From: Isochrysis galbana
Taxonomy: Eukaryota; Haptophyta; Isochrysidales; Isochrysidaceae
Reading direction: 5' to 3'
Assembly: GCA_018136815.1 (NCBI GenBank)
Contig: CM030944.1
Coordinates: 992,456-1,056,455, forward strand
DNA: 64,000 nt
Shown here: in pieces, positions 1 to 10,984 of the stretch
Numbering within the stretch: the first letter of the stretch is position 1
How the letters are laid out: each line of letters opens with the position of its first letter
Translations under genes and position numbers: made by a program
The notes under the pieces: generated by a model
Told to the model about the DNA's origin: nothing
Seen by the model: the letters and a program-made list of their open reading frames with translations, nothing else
The model's database searches: none

Positions 1-288
1 CGTTTGCACGCAATTCTCACTCTCACTTCAGCCACCACCCCTCACTCCCCCCCTTCTGGGATGGGGTGGACTTCTCTTCTCTGATACATGGTTGCAGGCC
101 CTTCTTGTGTCGCATTCGCGATGTCTCAGAGGCAAAAAGAAATAACAGTAAAAAGAGAAACAGTAAAACAGTAAAAAGAACAGAGGAAGAAAGAAGAAGA
201 AAAGTGAAAAAGAAGAGAAAAAAACCCAGAGTATATAGGGCGGTTCTCAGCCCTTCCCATCGGCCCTATGGCTACGTAAACTCTCGCG

Positions 289-351
289 TGGCATAGTGGT
301 TCAACCCACCGCCTCCACCAACCTTTTGCTCTGGGTCGCGAGTTCGAGTCC
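289..351 (+). other. tRNA-like pol III promoter pair (A box and B box), possible SINE head
   Basis: TGGCATAGTGG (289-299) fits the A-box consensus and AGTTCGAGTCC (341-351) fits the B box at 10 of 11 positions. I could not pair the acceptor or T stems, so this is not a functional tRNA. The spacing and the simple repeat that follows suggest a tRNA-derived SINE head or a decayed tRNA gene. Confidence 0.3.
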
Positions 352-395
352 GGACGGAGCGCTCTGCAGTTCGAGCCCCGCTCCTTCTCCTCTCC

Positions 396-555
396 GCTCT
401 TCTTCTACAGTTAAAATTCCACGCTCTTCTTCTACCGTTAAAAAAAATTCCACGCTCTTCTTCTACGGTGAAAATCCTGCCTCTTCCTACCGTTAAAATA
501 TCCTGCCTTCCTACCGTTAAAATTCTGCACTCCGTCTACCGTTAAAATCCTGCCT
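396..555. repeat. Imperfect tandem repeat, CTCTTCTTCTACCGTTAAAA type
   Basis: About six degenerate copies of a 20-28 base unit containing TACCGTTAAAAT follow the pol III-like boxes. Unit length and the number of A residues vary between copies. Confidence 0.75.
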
Positions 556-711
556 CCGTCGCCTTGCCAAGACATTTCCATTGCCTTCCTGCCGGCTTCC
601 TTGCCAGTTCCTTCCGCCCCGGTTTCCCGCTTGTCTCTAAATCGGTTTCACCGCATTAAGACCAAGCTTAGTGGGGAAAACTCCTCGTCCAGTTCCGTTA
701 CCCGAAAAATC

Positions 712-812
712 TCGTTCAATCTCGTCGGGCCCTCGGGCCATCTCGTTCATCTCGTCGGGCCATCAAGGCCATCTCGTTCATCTCGTCGTCGGGCCATCAG
801 GCCATCTCGTTT
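712..812. repeat. Tandem repeat, ATCTCGTTCATCTCGTCGGGCC unit
   Basis: Three to four imperfect copies of a roughly 30-base unit containing TCTCGTCGGGCC and CATCTCGTTCAT. The stretch lies upstream of the Copia integrase remnant and could be decayed element sequence. Confidence 0.7.
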
Positions 813-1099
813 CATCCCGTTACAATCCAAGCTGCGGCTTTGATTTCCACATCTTGACCAGCTGTCATTCTATGGAGCCCTCCATTCTGTCCCATCTGGA
901 CCTCTACACTCATCACGTGCCGCTCGTCGGGCCGCCACTCGCCGCCGCCGCCACTCACGTGCTATCTACTCCTCCATCTCCTATGTTGGAAATTTTATGG
1001 AGTCCCTCCATCACCTCCTTGGTTGCTGCCACTTGGCTTTCTCGCTCCTGCGACACCTACCCACTTCTGCTGTTTGTGCGCTACTGTGGTGCATGGAGA

Positions 1100-1736
1100 C
1101 CTTGCCTCACACGCTCTGCTCTATCGACGCCTCGGTTTTCCTTACGCTGATCAATGGTCGCTTGTGCCCACCGCCACCGTTGGCCACAACCTGTCTCGCC
1201 ACCGCCCCCCGACTGGCCTCCCCATGCCGGAAGCAGTTGTCCGTGGTCGCATGCGCGCCGCCCCCTTCTCCCGCCTCCCAACTTCCCTTGACGCCCAACC
1301 GCCTCCCGGAGCCATGGTCTACATGGACTTTGCCGGCCCGCTTTTGGAGAGCATCCTCTTCAAGTACACATGCTACTGCGGTACTGTGGATGCTGGTAGC
1401 GGCTTCACCCGGGTATGGCCCGCGCGAGCCATGACCGCCGAGGTCGCAGCCTCAGCTCTAGGCCAATTCATTGCAGACGTCGCCGCTCATCTTCGCTCCC
1501 TTGACGGCACATACAAGCCCTCCATTGTGCGATCCGACAAGGGAAGCGCTTTCCTCTCCTATCACTTCCGAGACTTCCTTGCTCACCGTCGTATCCGTGC
1601 AAGCTACTCATCGGAATACACGCCGCAACAAAACTCACATGTGGAACGTATGTGGGGCGTCACCTTTGGTACAGCCCGCGTCCTTCTTGCTGCTGCTGGT
1701 CTGCCTCCGTCCTTTCATCCCTTTGCCATCGTTTAA
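1100..1736 (+). pseudogene. Copia-type retrotransposon integrase remnant
   Basis: This frame carries the central part of a Ty1/Copia integrase, which inserts element cDNA into host DNA. A degenerate pre-integrase part (LLYRRLGFP) leads into the catalytic core with Asp in YMDFAGP (codon at 1326), Asp in VRSDKGSAF (1536) and Glu in NSHVERM (1644). The spacing is D-X69-D-X35-E, the D,D35E signature. No credible ATG opens the frame. It stops at 1736, just after LPPSFHPFA, where reverse transcriptase should follow further on. Upstream gag and protease frames are broken and no LTR is visible. The sequence after the stop is an unrelated dispersed repeat, so the element was probably cut by a later rearrangement. 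Confidence 0.85.
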
Positions 1737-1743
1737 GGTAATA

Positions 1744-1870
1744 AACCGGCATGACTTCGACTTCTCGTTCAGCAGTTGCCCTGCGAGACTCTCTCTCTCT
1801 CTCTCTCTCGGCCGACGGCAGGAAGATTCGTCCAAAACATTCTCCGGTCCCAAGATATCTCGTGGGAGGG
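1744..1870 (+). repeat. Dispersed repeat family A, copy 1
   Basis: Shares GACTTCGACTTC, a GCGAGACTCTCTCTCTC tract and TCCAAAACATTCTCCGGTCC with a second copy at 16370-16500. It begins right where the Copia frame ends. Confidence 0.8.
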
Positions 1871-3664
1871 TGTGGTGGCCGGTGAGTGAGGGTGGGGCGG
1901 TGGCGAGTGCCATGGGGTGGGTGAGTTCCGCCATGGGTTGGCAATGTGAAACTGGTGGGTCAGGGGTGGAAGTGCGGAGTGGGGCGATGGCGGCTGGTGA
2001 GATGGCGGAGCCGCGGGCGAGGCAAGGACAGGAGGTGAGGCAGTGGCTGGGGCGGGCAGTGAGGCGGGCACGCCTCCGCTACCATGTGACTGGCGGAGTG
2101 GAGTGGCTGTGGCTGTGGATGTGGATTGGGACTCTAAAGATTCTTGAGACAAGGAATGGGGCTCTCCAGGGGCGACCGTGCTCACGGAGGGCTGAGCACG
2201 GGGAGCACTGGGGCTGGAGGGAGGCATGGCACCGGCAGGGACACCGCTCACACGAGCCTGGGGCGACGGTGGTCGAGAGAGCTCGCCCAGAGCCCCAGGG
2301 AGTGCGGCCATGGGCGCGACTCTCGGAACTCTGGGACAAGAGAAAGCGCGGGAAACACACGGGGCGCGCGCAAGGAAAGAAAGGGGGCGCACACATGAGA
2401 AAACAAGGGAGGGGGATCGAGAGCGATCACCCCTATCCTAACACACGGGGGAGAGAGAGGGAGATCGGGATCGGAGGATCCCGATCGGACGGAGAGGATG
2501 CAACCTGAAGGGAGAAACCAAAACACGCGAAGGCGGGAAAGTAAAGAGAGAGGGCCTCTCTTTGGGAAGCCTTAAGGGCGGCTCTCCCCCCGACCGCAAC
2601 ACTACATTTTGTGGTGGCTGCCGTCGCGAACCGGTTTCGTGTGCCCAGCCTTCTGTGGGTGATGTGCTTAAAGTGGGGGTGTTTGTCCGTGTGTTTTAGC
2701 AGGGGGTGAGTATAAAGTTGTGCCACGTGTTTCCATTCGGCGTGGAGACATGAACACCCTTTGGATCCAAAGCGAGCACGAAATAGGCGGCTTAATGCTT
2801 AATGCGGCGGCCTCTTTCGTGCACGCACTTCCCCACCCACTTCTCCCTGCTTACAGGAGCTTTGCTCGGGTGTTGCGCCAGGTCATGGCCCGATCGGCCG
2901 GCGCGGCGAGGGTGGCGGCAGGAGAGGAGGGGAGCGACGCGCTGCCTGACCCTATCTTTTAAACGATAGTTAGCTCGCTTCCTCGTTACTCGTTAGGAGT
3001 TTTTCGTCTCAAGAACACCACTTGCCACCCGTGAGGGATGTCCCCGGGGAAGAACAAAGAGATGCCTAATAGTCTACTCAATTTTTCATACGCGAACGCA
3101 ACCCGATCATTAGGAGTCGCCCGGACCTGGTTGGATGGTGCAGGGGCGTGGAGGATCCGCGATGGGTCTAACGTTGTGATTCGACCGGATGATGCAATAT
3201 AGCACGCGTCCACCGAAGGGATGCCAGTGCTGATGGCCTCCGGCCACATGCTGGCACAATTGGTTGACTACTGCGTCAACATGACTTCCTGCACAACATG
3301 ACTTCCTGCACAACATGCGAAGACGGTGGCTTCTCTGGTCATCCGCATGGCTCCAAGCTTTTGCGCAGCAAAATCACTGCGCCGCCCATCCCAAGCTCAT
3401 CACCGGTGCGGACAAACAGAAACCAGCGAGAACAGTAGCAGCATTGGTCGTCTAGGAAAGATTGGAATCACGCAGTTGCTGTTGGGAAATGGCAGGTAGG
3501 ATGTTGCTTGGCCTCAAGCTATCGGGACACCAGAATGTCCATCAGATCACTAGAAGGTCTCCAACGGAGGGGATCAGCCCGGCACTGTATCCACAGGCAT
3601 AACCCCAATATCACCACGTTGCAAACTCACGTCTAGGGTACTGCGGCCTCGAGGCAGTGTGCAT
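1871..3664. other. No gene recognised
   Basis: GC-rich G/T-biased sequence to about 2720, then mixed sequence. Open frames here overlap on both strands without recognisable motifs. A 19-base string, ACATGACTTCCTGCACAAC, is directly duplicated at 3281-3319. I see no supportable exon before the FKBP stop codon at 3665. Confidence 0.5.
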
Positions 3665-5098
3665 TCAATTGGTGATAATATCGAGAAGTTCAACTTGGAA
3701 AACAAGTGTCGCCTTGGGTGGGATCGCCGGGGGCGAGCCACGGTCGCCGTAGGCAATGTCTGCGCAAAATGATGAAAGGGCCTGTTAGATGTGCAAATGC
3801 CACGATGAGGCTGAAAATAATACGAGACAATACTGCTTAGGCGGTACCTGACGGGATCGTTAGCTTGGCCTTTCCACCGACTTTCATCAGCTGCAGACCC
3901 TCAGTCCAGCCAGCGATTACTCCAGAAAGCGGGAAGGAGATTGGCTCTCCACGGGCGTAAGACGAGTCGAAGACGCTGCCGTCGATCAGCTTGCCCTCGT
4001 AATGGACCTGAGCAGGGGGATGAACGCATCAGTTGTCGACAATCAAGCAGGTCGTTACTCGAAGAAGCACCGCCAGTCGTTGAAGCTGAAGATTGATCGG
4101 AAATGCGCACGCGGTCCATGCGACGATGCGTTCGTGCGTCTTAAGACATCGCTCAGGAGCCGTGCCCGTTCGTCTCTTCTTCAATGTATTCGCGCACCTG
4201 AACCGTCTCTGCGGCAGTGGGGGAAGAGCCCGTGCCCTCGGTGATGGTCTTCACGACGAGGCCTGAGTCGGTCTGAACGGCACCCTCCTCCTTGGCAGCC
4301 TCTTGGAGGAACTTGCGGCCCTCCTCAGCCTGCACTTCGGCGGCGGCCACAGCCTTGGCCTGCAAAAGCTCCATCGCTTTGGGCACATACTCCGCGAGCG
4401 GGACCTGTGAAGTGTTGGGGGACGCATGAAAACTAAGCCCGCAAATGCCACAAGCCGACTATGCGCCCTGCCAATTGGGTAGATGGCGGAACCTTACCTC
4501 CGGCTCCGAGCCAACGAGGGACGCCTTGATACCGGCCAGCATATCATCAAGCTCCGTAGGCTCACAAGTCTTGAAGTCAGCGAGCTGCTTGCCAATGTTG
4601 TACCTGCTCGGGGTGGGGCGTCTGGCATCACAAGAGTGCGTAGGCAAGAGGACGAGAAAGGAAAGGATGGCTGGCGTATGCGAGGGGGTGAGTTACGAGC
4701 AAAGTGAGGAAGAACAAGAGAGCTGGAGGGCCATTGAGAGAGAGAGGAGGAGAAAGATAGAGGCCGCTGGAGTGAGCAAGCATGGGGGGAAGCGAGAGTG
4801 CAAGAAGAGGGATGGGAGGGCGAGGGCGAGAGGCGCGAGCAGCGGGGCGAGAGGGGCGGGGGGGAGGGGAGGGGAGCAGGGAAAGGGAAGGGGAGGAAAG
4901 AGAGGAAACAGAGAGAATAAGGGACAGTGCCGCTCTTGACGGGGCAGGAGGCGAGACGGACCCGATGGCGTAGTATGCCTTGGCGTCCTCGGTGGTGAGT
5001 GCGGCGCGCACACCCGACGCGCGGCGCACCGCCGGGCGCATCGCCTGCATCGACGGGGCGAGAGCGCCGAGCGCGAGCACGCGGGTGGTGAGCAGCAT
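3665..5098 (-). CDS. FKBP-type peptidyl-prolyl isomerase, five exons
   Basis: Predicted FK506-binding-type prolyl cis-trans isomerase, 234 residues. Exons on the minus strand are 5098-4962, 4603-4498, 4404-4198, 4007-3848 and 3759-3665. All four introns are GT-AG and all phases join exactly. The first ~30 residues are hydrophobic then Arg-rich, which suits a signal or transit peptide. Residues ~40-80 ([25 protein letters not shown]) resemble the helical dimerisation region of Mip/FkpA proteins. Residues ~125-234 are the FKBP domain, with [29 protein letters not shown] and [13 protein letters not shown] as active-site landmarks. A CT-rich tract (on the coding strand) abuts the ATG. A plastid location is inferred from the leader only. 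Length and layout are normal for Mip-like FKBPs. Confidence 0.93.
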
Positions 5099-5770
5099 GG
5101 CGGAGAGGGAGAGAGAGAGAGAGAGGGAGGGAGGGAGAGCGGAGGGGGAGTGGAGGCCTCCTTGAAGAGAGAAGAAACGCGAGGTGAGGAAAGAAGAAGA
5201 AGCTCAAGGAAAGCAGGGAGAGGGGAGCGTCGTTATCGATGCGTGCCTTCCACTCCTTCTGCTTGTTTACGAGAAGAGGGGCGCATTCCCGTTAGAGAAA
5301 TGGGAGAGATTCGGCGCGGGAGGGGGCGCTCGGCCCCCCCCCCCCCCCCTCTCTCTCTCTCGCCCCCTCCTCTCCTCGTCGTCGCCGAGGAAGAGAGAGA
5401 GAGAGAGTTGTAGGGGGAGGGGCGCGGCGCCCCCAGCGATGGGGTAGTTTATATAAAGTAATCTGGCCGGGGACGAAGAGAGAGGCAAAGAAGAAAACGA
5501 AGGAATCGGAAGTCGAACTTCCTTCTCATAGGAGAACGGAAGCCGAGAGAGGGGGAGGAGGAGAGCCTTGATTGCCCCCGACCTTGCCCCGTCCCCCCCC
5601 CCACCGGTATTGTGCACTCTCTCACTTGACGCCTCCGGTGGCGGACGTTGGCGTGTGTGCTTTGGCTTTGGGCCGCCGCCGCGGCGGCCGACGTCGACGA
5701 GGCTTGGGGGCGCGTCGCGCGCGATTGGCGACGCTGGCTCGGCGGCTCCTAGATGTTTAATGAGAAAACA
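5099..5770. other. FKBP upstream region with GA/CT and poly-C tracts
   Basis: GA-rich microsatellite at 5100-5135, a C run near 5336-5352, and GC-rich sequence with ACGCCGCCGCGGCGGCC-type runs. Probably the FKBP promoter and 5' leader. Open frames here are compositional. Confidence 0.45.
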
Positions 5771-5773
5771 CCT

Positions 5774-5850
5774 GAGTACCACTAACTACTCCCACCAGCC
5801 TGGTACTATCCTCATCGCTCATCGCTCATCGCACTCGCCCGTACCCGTAC
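5774..5850 (+). repeat. Dispersed repeat family B, copy 1
   Basis: GTACCACT...ACTCCCAC.AGCC.GGTACTATC followed by a CGCACTCGCCC block. A diverged second copy lies at 21534-21598 in the same orientation. Each copy carries GTACCA near GGTAC and could be a small foldback element. Confidence 0.6.
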
Positions 5851-5865
5851 CCTTAACCCTTAACC

Positions 5866-5999
5866 CTAGAAAAAAACCTTTTAATATTCTGGCCTCGCAC
5901 GCGGCACTGGGTTTCACTCTAGTAGCCACGCCCTCTCCCCTTCCTCCCCCTCACTTCCCGCCTTGCGGCAACTCCCCTCGTGCTCTACTTAGGGGCTAG
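5866..5999 (+). repeat. Dispersed repeat family C, copy 1
   Basis: TTTTAATATTCT, GCCTCGC, TAGCCACGCCC, CGCCTTGCGGC and GTGCTCTACTTAGGGGC occur in the same order as at 54462-54600 (plus strand) and 62700-62845 (reverse complement). Confidence 0.75.
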
Positions 6000-6014
6000 G
6001 GGCTCAGGTTATGT

Positions 6015-6260
6015 GGGGGGTTGGCCCCGGCCAGAGTTTCGAGAAACTCGATTCGAAGTTTGGGGGCCACATAGAAACCAACATTTTTGAACGAAATGAA
6101 TCGAAATTTGGGGCCGCGGCGCGCGCCGCGGCGCGCGTGGGGTGCTGAGTGCTGAGTGGGAGTGGGGCGCGATGGCGCCCGCAGGCCGGTCGGCCGCCAA
6201 GAAGCGGACACGGCAGGTGGTGGAAGATGAGGACGAGGGGGGCGATGGCAGCTCCGGCCA
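6015..6260 (+). repeat. hAT-like element 5' region, copy 1
   Basis: TTTCGAGAAACTCGA and GAATCGAAATTTGGGG precede a short frame from 6172 whose basic stretch KKRTRQVVEDEDE resembles RKRRRTIVDE downstream of a matching AAATTTGGGG leader at 60950-61135. There it lies next to a hAT dimerisation domain, so I infer this is the start of a related element. Confidence 0.4.
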
Positions 6261-6412
6261 GCTCCTACTCCCAGCCTCCCCGCGCCCTCAGGATGTACTG
6301 GAGCTGGATGCGTCATCATCTGAGAACAAGAACTCCAACGACGAAGGAAGCGACGCCGAGGACTACGAGGGGACCAATGGGAAATGGGAAGGAGGAGGAG
6401 GAGGAGGAGGAG

Positions 6413-6443
<31 letters not shown>

Positions 6444-7984
6444 AGGAAGCGGACTTGCTGCAGCACGATTCACGGACGCGAGAAGACCGCGCACGGCGCA
6501 GTGTCCCACCACCGGCGTCGCCAGCGCGGCAGGCAACATTTTTGCCGGGGCAAGCGGCTTTGCAAGCAACGGTAGGCGAGTAGGCTCAGGTCAATACTTC
6601 TAGCAAAACGCGCCCAAACTTCTTCGCCAAACTTGCGGGAATCTTGTAGCGGACGACCCAAACTTCTCGTGAAACTTCCTACAACTTGTCGTTTTTTTCG
6701 TGCCGCAGGTACTGTCCGCAACGCGTCTCCTCGTACGAAGCCTAAAAAAACTCAACCGTTACTTTCCGCGTAAAACAACCGCCGCTTGCTCTCTGCTCTC
6801 GCGCACATTGTTACATCTACGATTTACAACATTCACACGCATAACCTTAGGCGCACAGGCACACACTCACACACTCACTCAATATGCAACTTTCTACTTT
6901 TCCCGGTGGTGGTGGTTGTAACGCAACATCAACGCACCTCAGCCACCCAAATGTACACTGGACTGGCCCGCAAGGAGCGCCGGAAGAAGGTGCTTCACGG
7001 CGATTACCTTCCGCCCCTTCACGATGACATCATTGAGAAGACGAAGTTCACGTTGATATCGAGTTTCCCTGAGCTCTCTGTGACAAAGGCGGACAGCTCT
7101 TGTTTGGACCCGTGTGCGCAGGCCAAGTTGCAGAGGCTTGAGGAGGCGCGTGCGGAAATGATGGAGGAGGATGTGTGAAGGCAGGTGGGTCGCGTTGTGG
7201 ACGGGGAGGTGGAGAGGGGCGCACTCAGTTTGCTTTCGTGTCTGGCTGTCCTGCCAAAGCGGCAAGCCATCGCGCGCTGTGGTGCAGAGTGCCAGAGTGC
7301 CAGTCCGAAGGGGTCCATCAAGATTCGGTGCAAGTACTTTATATGAAACTCTATTTCCCATAATTTACAACAGGTAGACGTGCTCGTTCACTTCTTGAAA
7401 ATAAAGTGTTCAAATTATTTACGTAAACGGGCGAACTATTAAAGTGATCGAGGAGGAAGTCGCTCGCAAACTCGCAGAGACGGCTCGCGGAGACAGTTGC
7501 CTTTCTTTTGCCACGCTCCGATGCTCGAGGAGCCCCCACCCCCCATGACCCACAAGGCCATGCCGCTGCTGCCGGAGGAGCAGCGGCCGTGACCTAACGC
7601 CAATGCAGTGGGGCAGCAGTGGCGTGCCTTCCACTGCCCGAGGAGGCTGCAGCCGCGCTGCCGCGCTGTCGCCGCCCGCAGGTGCCGGGGTACTTTCGCC
7701 CCGACGTCACTGGCTGGGAGGAGACGTGGGCCGCGTTCGAGAACAACGGCCACGTGCTGCGCGCGCCAAAGGATCGCTCGCCCCAGACACATAATGTCTT
7801 TGAGGTGGAGAGTGATCCTGTCGGCGTGACACAGCGCGATCCGTCCTCGTTCGATGACGGGCGCGGCGGGCATTACAGTCGTGTCATCGTCGAGTACGCC
7901 GCAGCGGAGAAGGTTGACCGCGCGCACCCACGATGCCCGAAGCACTCGTACATGAAGCTGGGCGAACTTGGTGTGAGACGTTAG
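6172..7984 (+). other. Possible degenerate multi-exon element or gene; exons not resolved
   Basis: Three stretches have coding-like composition but no recognised domain: a basic then acidic start at 6172-6420 ending in a GA-repeat (poly-Gly/Glu), a 76-residue frame ending at 7178 with ARKERRKKVLHGDYLPPL, and 7680-7984 behind a good acceptor (GCCGCCCGCAG) with YFRPDVTGWEETWAAFENNG. They might be exons of one hAT-like protein, or unrelated. The GGTGAG repeat at 6413-6445 is a hexamer microsatellite. Confidence 0.25.
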
Positions 7985-8456
7985 TAAACGGGCGGAGTGG
8001 GAGGCTGGAGGCTGGAGGCTGGCGACAGGAGGAAGTGCGAACTGCGGAGGGAGCGGCGCAATTTCGCCGGGGGGAGCCCTCTCGAAGTAAGGTCCCCCGG
8101 GCGCCGTCGCTTATTCTGCGGAGGATCGCTCGGGCAGGTTTCACAGTCACAGGTTTGCCTGCCCCAAGGGCCAAGGGCCACTCACTCCCAACGGACGACT
8201 GCCAGAACGCGTCTCCCCCCCCTCCCCCCCCCCGTTGCTTTTCCCTAGTGAGACGTTAAAACGTAGGTTGACGCCTCACTAGTCACTGCTAGTCACTAGG
8301 TTTTCACTCAATGAACTTGTGCAGGGGCTGGGGAGTTCTAACGGGAGCCGGGGGCCTGCGACCTGCGAGGTTGCGAGGGGGTAGATATAATCAGGTACTT
8401 AGTTTTATGCCTTGGATTCTAGTGCGGTCATGTGCATAGTGGCTTGACGTGTTTGT

Positions 8457-8590
8457 TGGTTCAAGGCTAGTGCTAGTTGGAGCAGCAGCACTAACGCTCA
8501 TTGCTCATTGTCATTGTCATTGTCATTGTTATTACTAGTACTAGCTCATTGTCATTGTCATTGTTATTACTAGTAGTACTATGTACTATT
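8457..8590 (+). repeat. Dispersed repeat family D, copy 1, with TCATTG tandem array
   Basis: GGCTAGTG...AGCAGCACTAACGCTCATTG opens this copy and matches 13600-13680. Here the CATTGT hexamer is amplified (8497-8580) and followed by TTATTACTAGTA blocks. Confidence 0.75.
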
Positions 8591-8877
8591 ATTTCTCTCT
8601 TGCCGCCCCCTCCCACTTCCATGTCCCATCCCCCCTGCCGCTCCCTCCCGCCCGCCCGCGCTGCTGCTCGCGCTCGTGCACGCGCTCACGTACGCGCTCA
8701 CGCTCCCCTACCCCCTAAAGTACACAAGTACACACCTTCTCTCTTCCCTCCCGGTGAGATGGTGAGATGCCATCAACCATCCGAGTGCCCGTGTGCTCCC
8801 AACTCCCCCCCCCCTCGGTATCTCTCCCGCCGGGGGATTGGCCCCGGCCATCATCGCTACTCGTCCGCACACACTGA
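8591..8877. other. No gene recognised
   Basis: Pyrimidine-rich sequence and CGCGCTCACG repeats. Nothing supportable is seen. Confidence 0.5.
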
Positions 8878-8947
8878 CTGAGTAGAGTAGAGTAGAGTAG
8901 AGTAGAGTAGAGTAGAGTAGAGTAGAGAGTAGAGCAGAGTAAAGTAG
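8878..8947. repeat. Pentanucleotide microsatellite (AGTAG)n
   Basis: About a dozen head-to-tail AGTAG units, the last ones degenerate. Confidence 0.95.
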
Positions 8948-9319
8948 CCCCACCGCCTGGGAGGCACTTCTTTTTTTCACTCTACTCGAGGGGTGAGAGA
9001 GAGAGAGAGAGGGGGGGGGGAGGCGCAGCGCGGCAGGCCTTTCGGTGGGCGACTGCTTCCCCCCCCCCCTCTCCCTGCTCTCTCCTCCTCCCCCCGTCTT
9101 CCTCCTCCTCCCCCTCCCCCTCATCTCTCGCTCCTTTTGCAACTTTCGCGCCGCCCTCTAACTCGTGCGGCTGAACCACCTCACCAGCGCGCCGCCCGAC
9201 CGCCCTACTTTTCCCCCTTCCTCCCCCCTAACTCGCTGTGTGGCAACCGCTGAGCGCCGACTCCTTCCCGCCCCTTCCCCCCCCCCCCCCCTCCCTCGCA
9301 GCTCTCTTCGAGATTAGTC

Positions 9320-9674
9320 ATGCCTGCATTCCTTGCTGGAATCTCGCCTGCCAACACGTGAGTCGGCGGAAAATACCCCTCCCCAATGCTGCTCCTCTTA
9401 CGTCGTGGCGCTGACTGCTGCTTCTCCTCCCCTGCCTTTCTCTCTGTAATCTCCATCCTACGCTTGCTACCTTCCCTTTGCTTTCAGGATGAAGGAGCAG
9501 CAGGCAGCCTTCCAGGCCTTGAAGAAGGCGACAGGCAACACACACACTGCGCGTGGCGGCGCCCTTAACCTTGGCGTCTTCCTCTTCATTTCTGTGGGAT
9601 GCACAGCTGTCACCCTCCGCGGCTTGAAGAACATGGCTTACGGTACCAACAAGTATGAATACAATGAGGATTAG
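9320..9674 (+). CDS. Small single-helix protein, cytochrome c oxidase subunit VIIa-like
   Basis: A 74-residue protein from exons 9320-9357 and 9488-9674, joined by a 130-base GT-AG intron. The junction creates one Thr codon and keeps the frame. Residues ~14-30 form a short amphipathic stretch (KEQQAAFQALKKATG). One membrane helix follows (LNLGVFLFISVGCTAVTL, ~40-57), then a short charged tail with MAYGTNKYE. Length, single helix and the ...GLKNMAYGTNK ending recall plant-type COX7a, an inner-mitochondrial-membrane accessory subunit of complex IV. The similarity is to a pattern, not a long alignment. Another small respiratory subunit remains possible. Confidence 0.55.
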
Positions 9675-10559
9675 TTCATTTACCAGTAGCATACGAAGCG
9701 CGCTCTGTGTGTGCGTATCGCGCGATTCTTGTTGAGAGCCATGTCGTGCTGTCAAGCAGATGTTGCAGCGCAATGACCCAGTTGTACGCCATCCCAACCC
9801 ATGCCGTCTGTGGATGTGGATCGCTAGAGCTGGAGACTTCTGAGCAAATTAGCTGCCGTGCGATTGCACGTGCCCATCTGTTCTTTAACCGCTTGTTCGC
9901 GTCTGGAATATGCCTCTGGCGCCTGGATTTGCTAGCAACCTGACATAAAACAGAGGACTGTCGGATTTATCGACGAGCTCCATCAACATCCACATCACCG
10001 GTCTACATGAGTTTTCGGGTGATCCAGGCCACGTGCATCCACAGCTAGGCTGGTGAATTTTCAGCTGTTTCTCTCATTGACGGCGGCGACTTGTGCTGTG
10101 CGCGTGCGCAACTGTGCGAGGCTGTTTGCTCCCGCCAAGTGGGCGCGGTGTTGCATAGGGGGTCCTGTTGTCACGGCGGAACCCGCTGCTTGTGTGCTTC
10201 TATGTGATGCGCAGAGGCAGTGGTGTGGTGCTGTTGCGTATGGCTTGTCGTATCAAGTTCGCACACACACGTCGCGTTGCGTGCAACGTCCATACGCAAT
10301 CTTTGGGACCGTAATTGTTTACTTCTTTGCACACATTGATTTTACTTCACTCGTATTCCATATCCATAATTCTATTGCCTTACTTGTTACTTGCTACTTG
10401 CCTCCCGTTCCATCGATCGTCCCCTATCCGCCCCCTCGCGGTTCGCGGTTGCCATCGATGGTCCAGTATTCAAAAGTCTCGCCCCGGGCTCCAGCTCCGG
10501 CCTCTCCCCGCCCGCCCCTACTAGGCCCCTCACCACCACAATTGACGCATCGAAAGGCG
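9675..10559. other. 3' flank of the COX7a-like gene, no further gene recognised
   Basis: Mixed sequence without motifs. A 205-codon frame from 10053 has no recognisable domain and runs into tandem repeats, so I do not call it. Confidence 0.5.
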
Positions 10560-10710
10560 AGAAGCGCTCAATCACCATCACCCACAGCATGGAAAAACGT
10601 TCAATCACCATCAGCCTACACGTGGAACGCGTTCAATCGCCATCACCCACACAGCATGGAAAAGCCTTAAATCACCATCAAGCCTACACATGGAAAAGCG
10701 TTCAATCGCG
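10560..10710. repeat. Tandem repeat, GTTCAATCACCATCA...CATGGAAAA unit
   Basis: Four imperfect copies of a ~35-base unit containing TCAATCACCATCA, CCACA and CATGGAAAAG. The array is followed by purine-rich sequence. Confidence 0.85.
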
Positions 10711-10784
10711 GAAGAGGCAAAGGAAGAAGGAAGGAAGAAAGGGGCGGAAGACAGGAGCCTTTCCTCAGGGGGGGGGCACAGGCG

Positions 10785-10935
10785 AGGATGGGTGGCAGGC
10801 GAAGGAGGGTGGGTGGCAGGCGAAGGAGGGTGGGCAGTTTCTGAAGTTGGAATCTGCAACTGCAGTTTCTACAGTTGACAGTTGGGCAGTTTCTGCAGTT
10901 GAGCAGTTTCCTGAAGTTGAGCAGTCCCCCTGCCG
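10785..10935. repeat. Two short tandem repeats
   Basis: GGTGGCAGGCGAAGGAGGGTG occurs twice in tandem, then GCAGTTTCTGAAGTTG-type units repeat four to five times. Simple expansion with no gene. Confidence 0.8.
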
Positions 10936-10984
10936 CCCACCTTGCTTTGCCTACCAAGGTGAAGGCCCTCCAAAGATGAACGTT

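Noticed and set aside
282-361. Functional tRNA gene
   Set aside because: Acceptor and T stems do not pair at the positions set by the A and B boxes.
1471-2508. 345-codon frame after the Copia remnant
   Set aside because: It overlaps the integrase in another frame, then a CT-repeat and G-rich sequence. No motif is seen.
5848-5870. Telomere-like CCCTTAACCCTTAACCCTA
   Set aside because: Only three imperfect units inside a dispersed repeat. Too short for an interstitial telomere.
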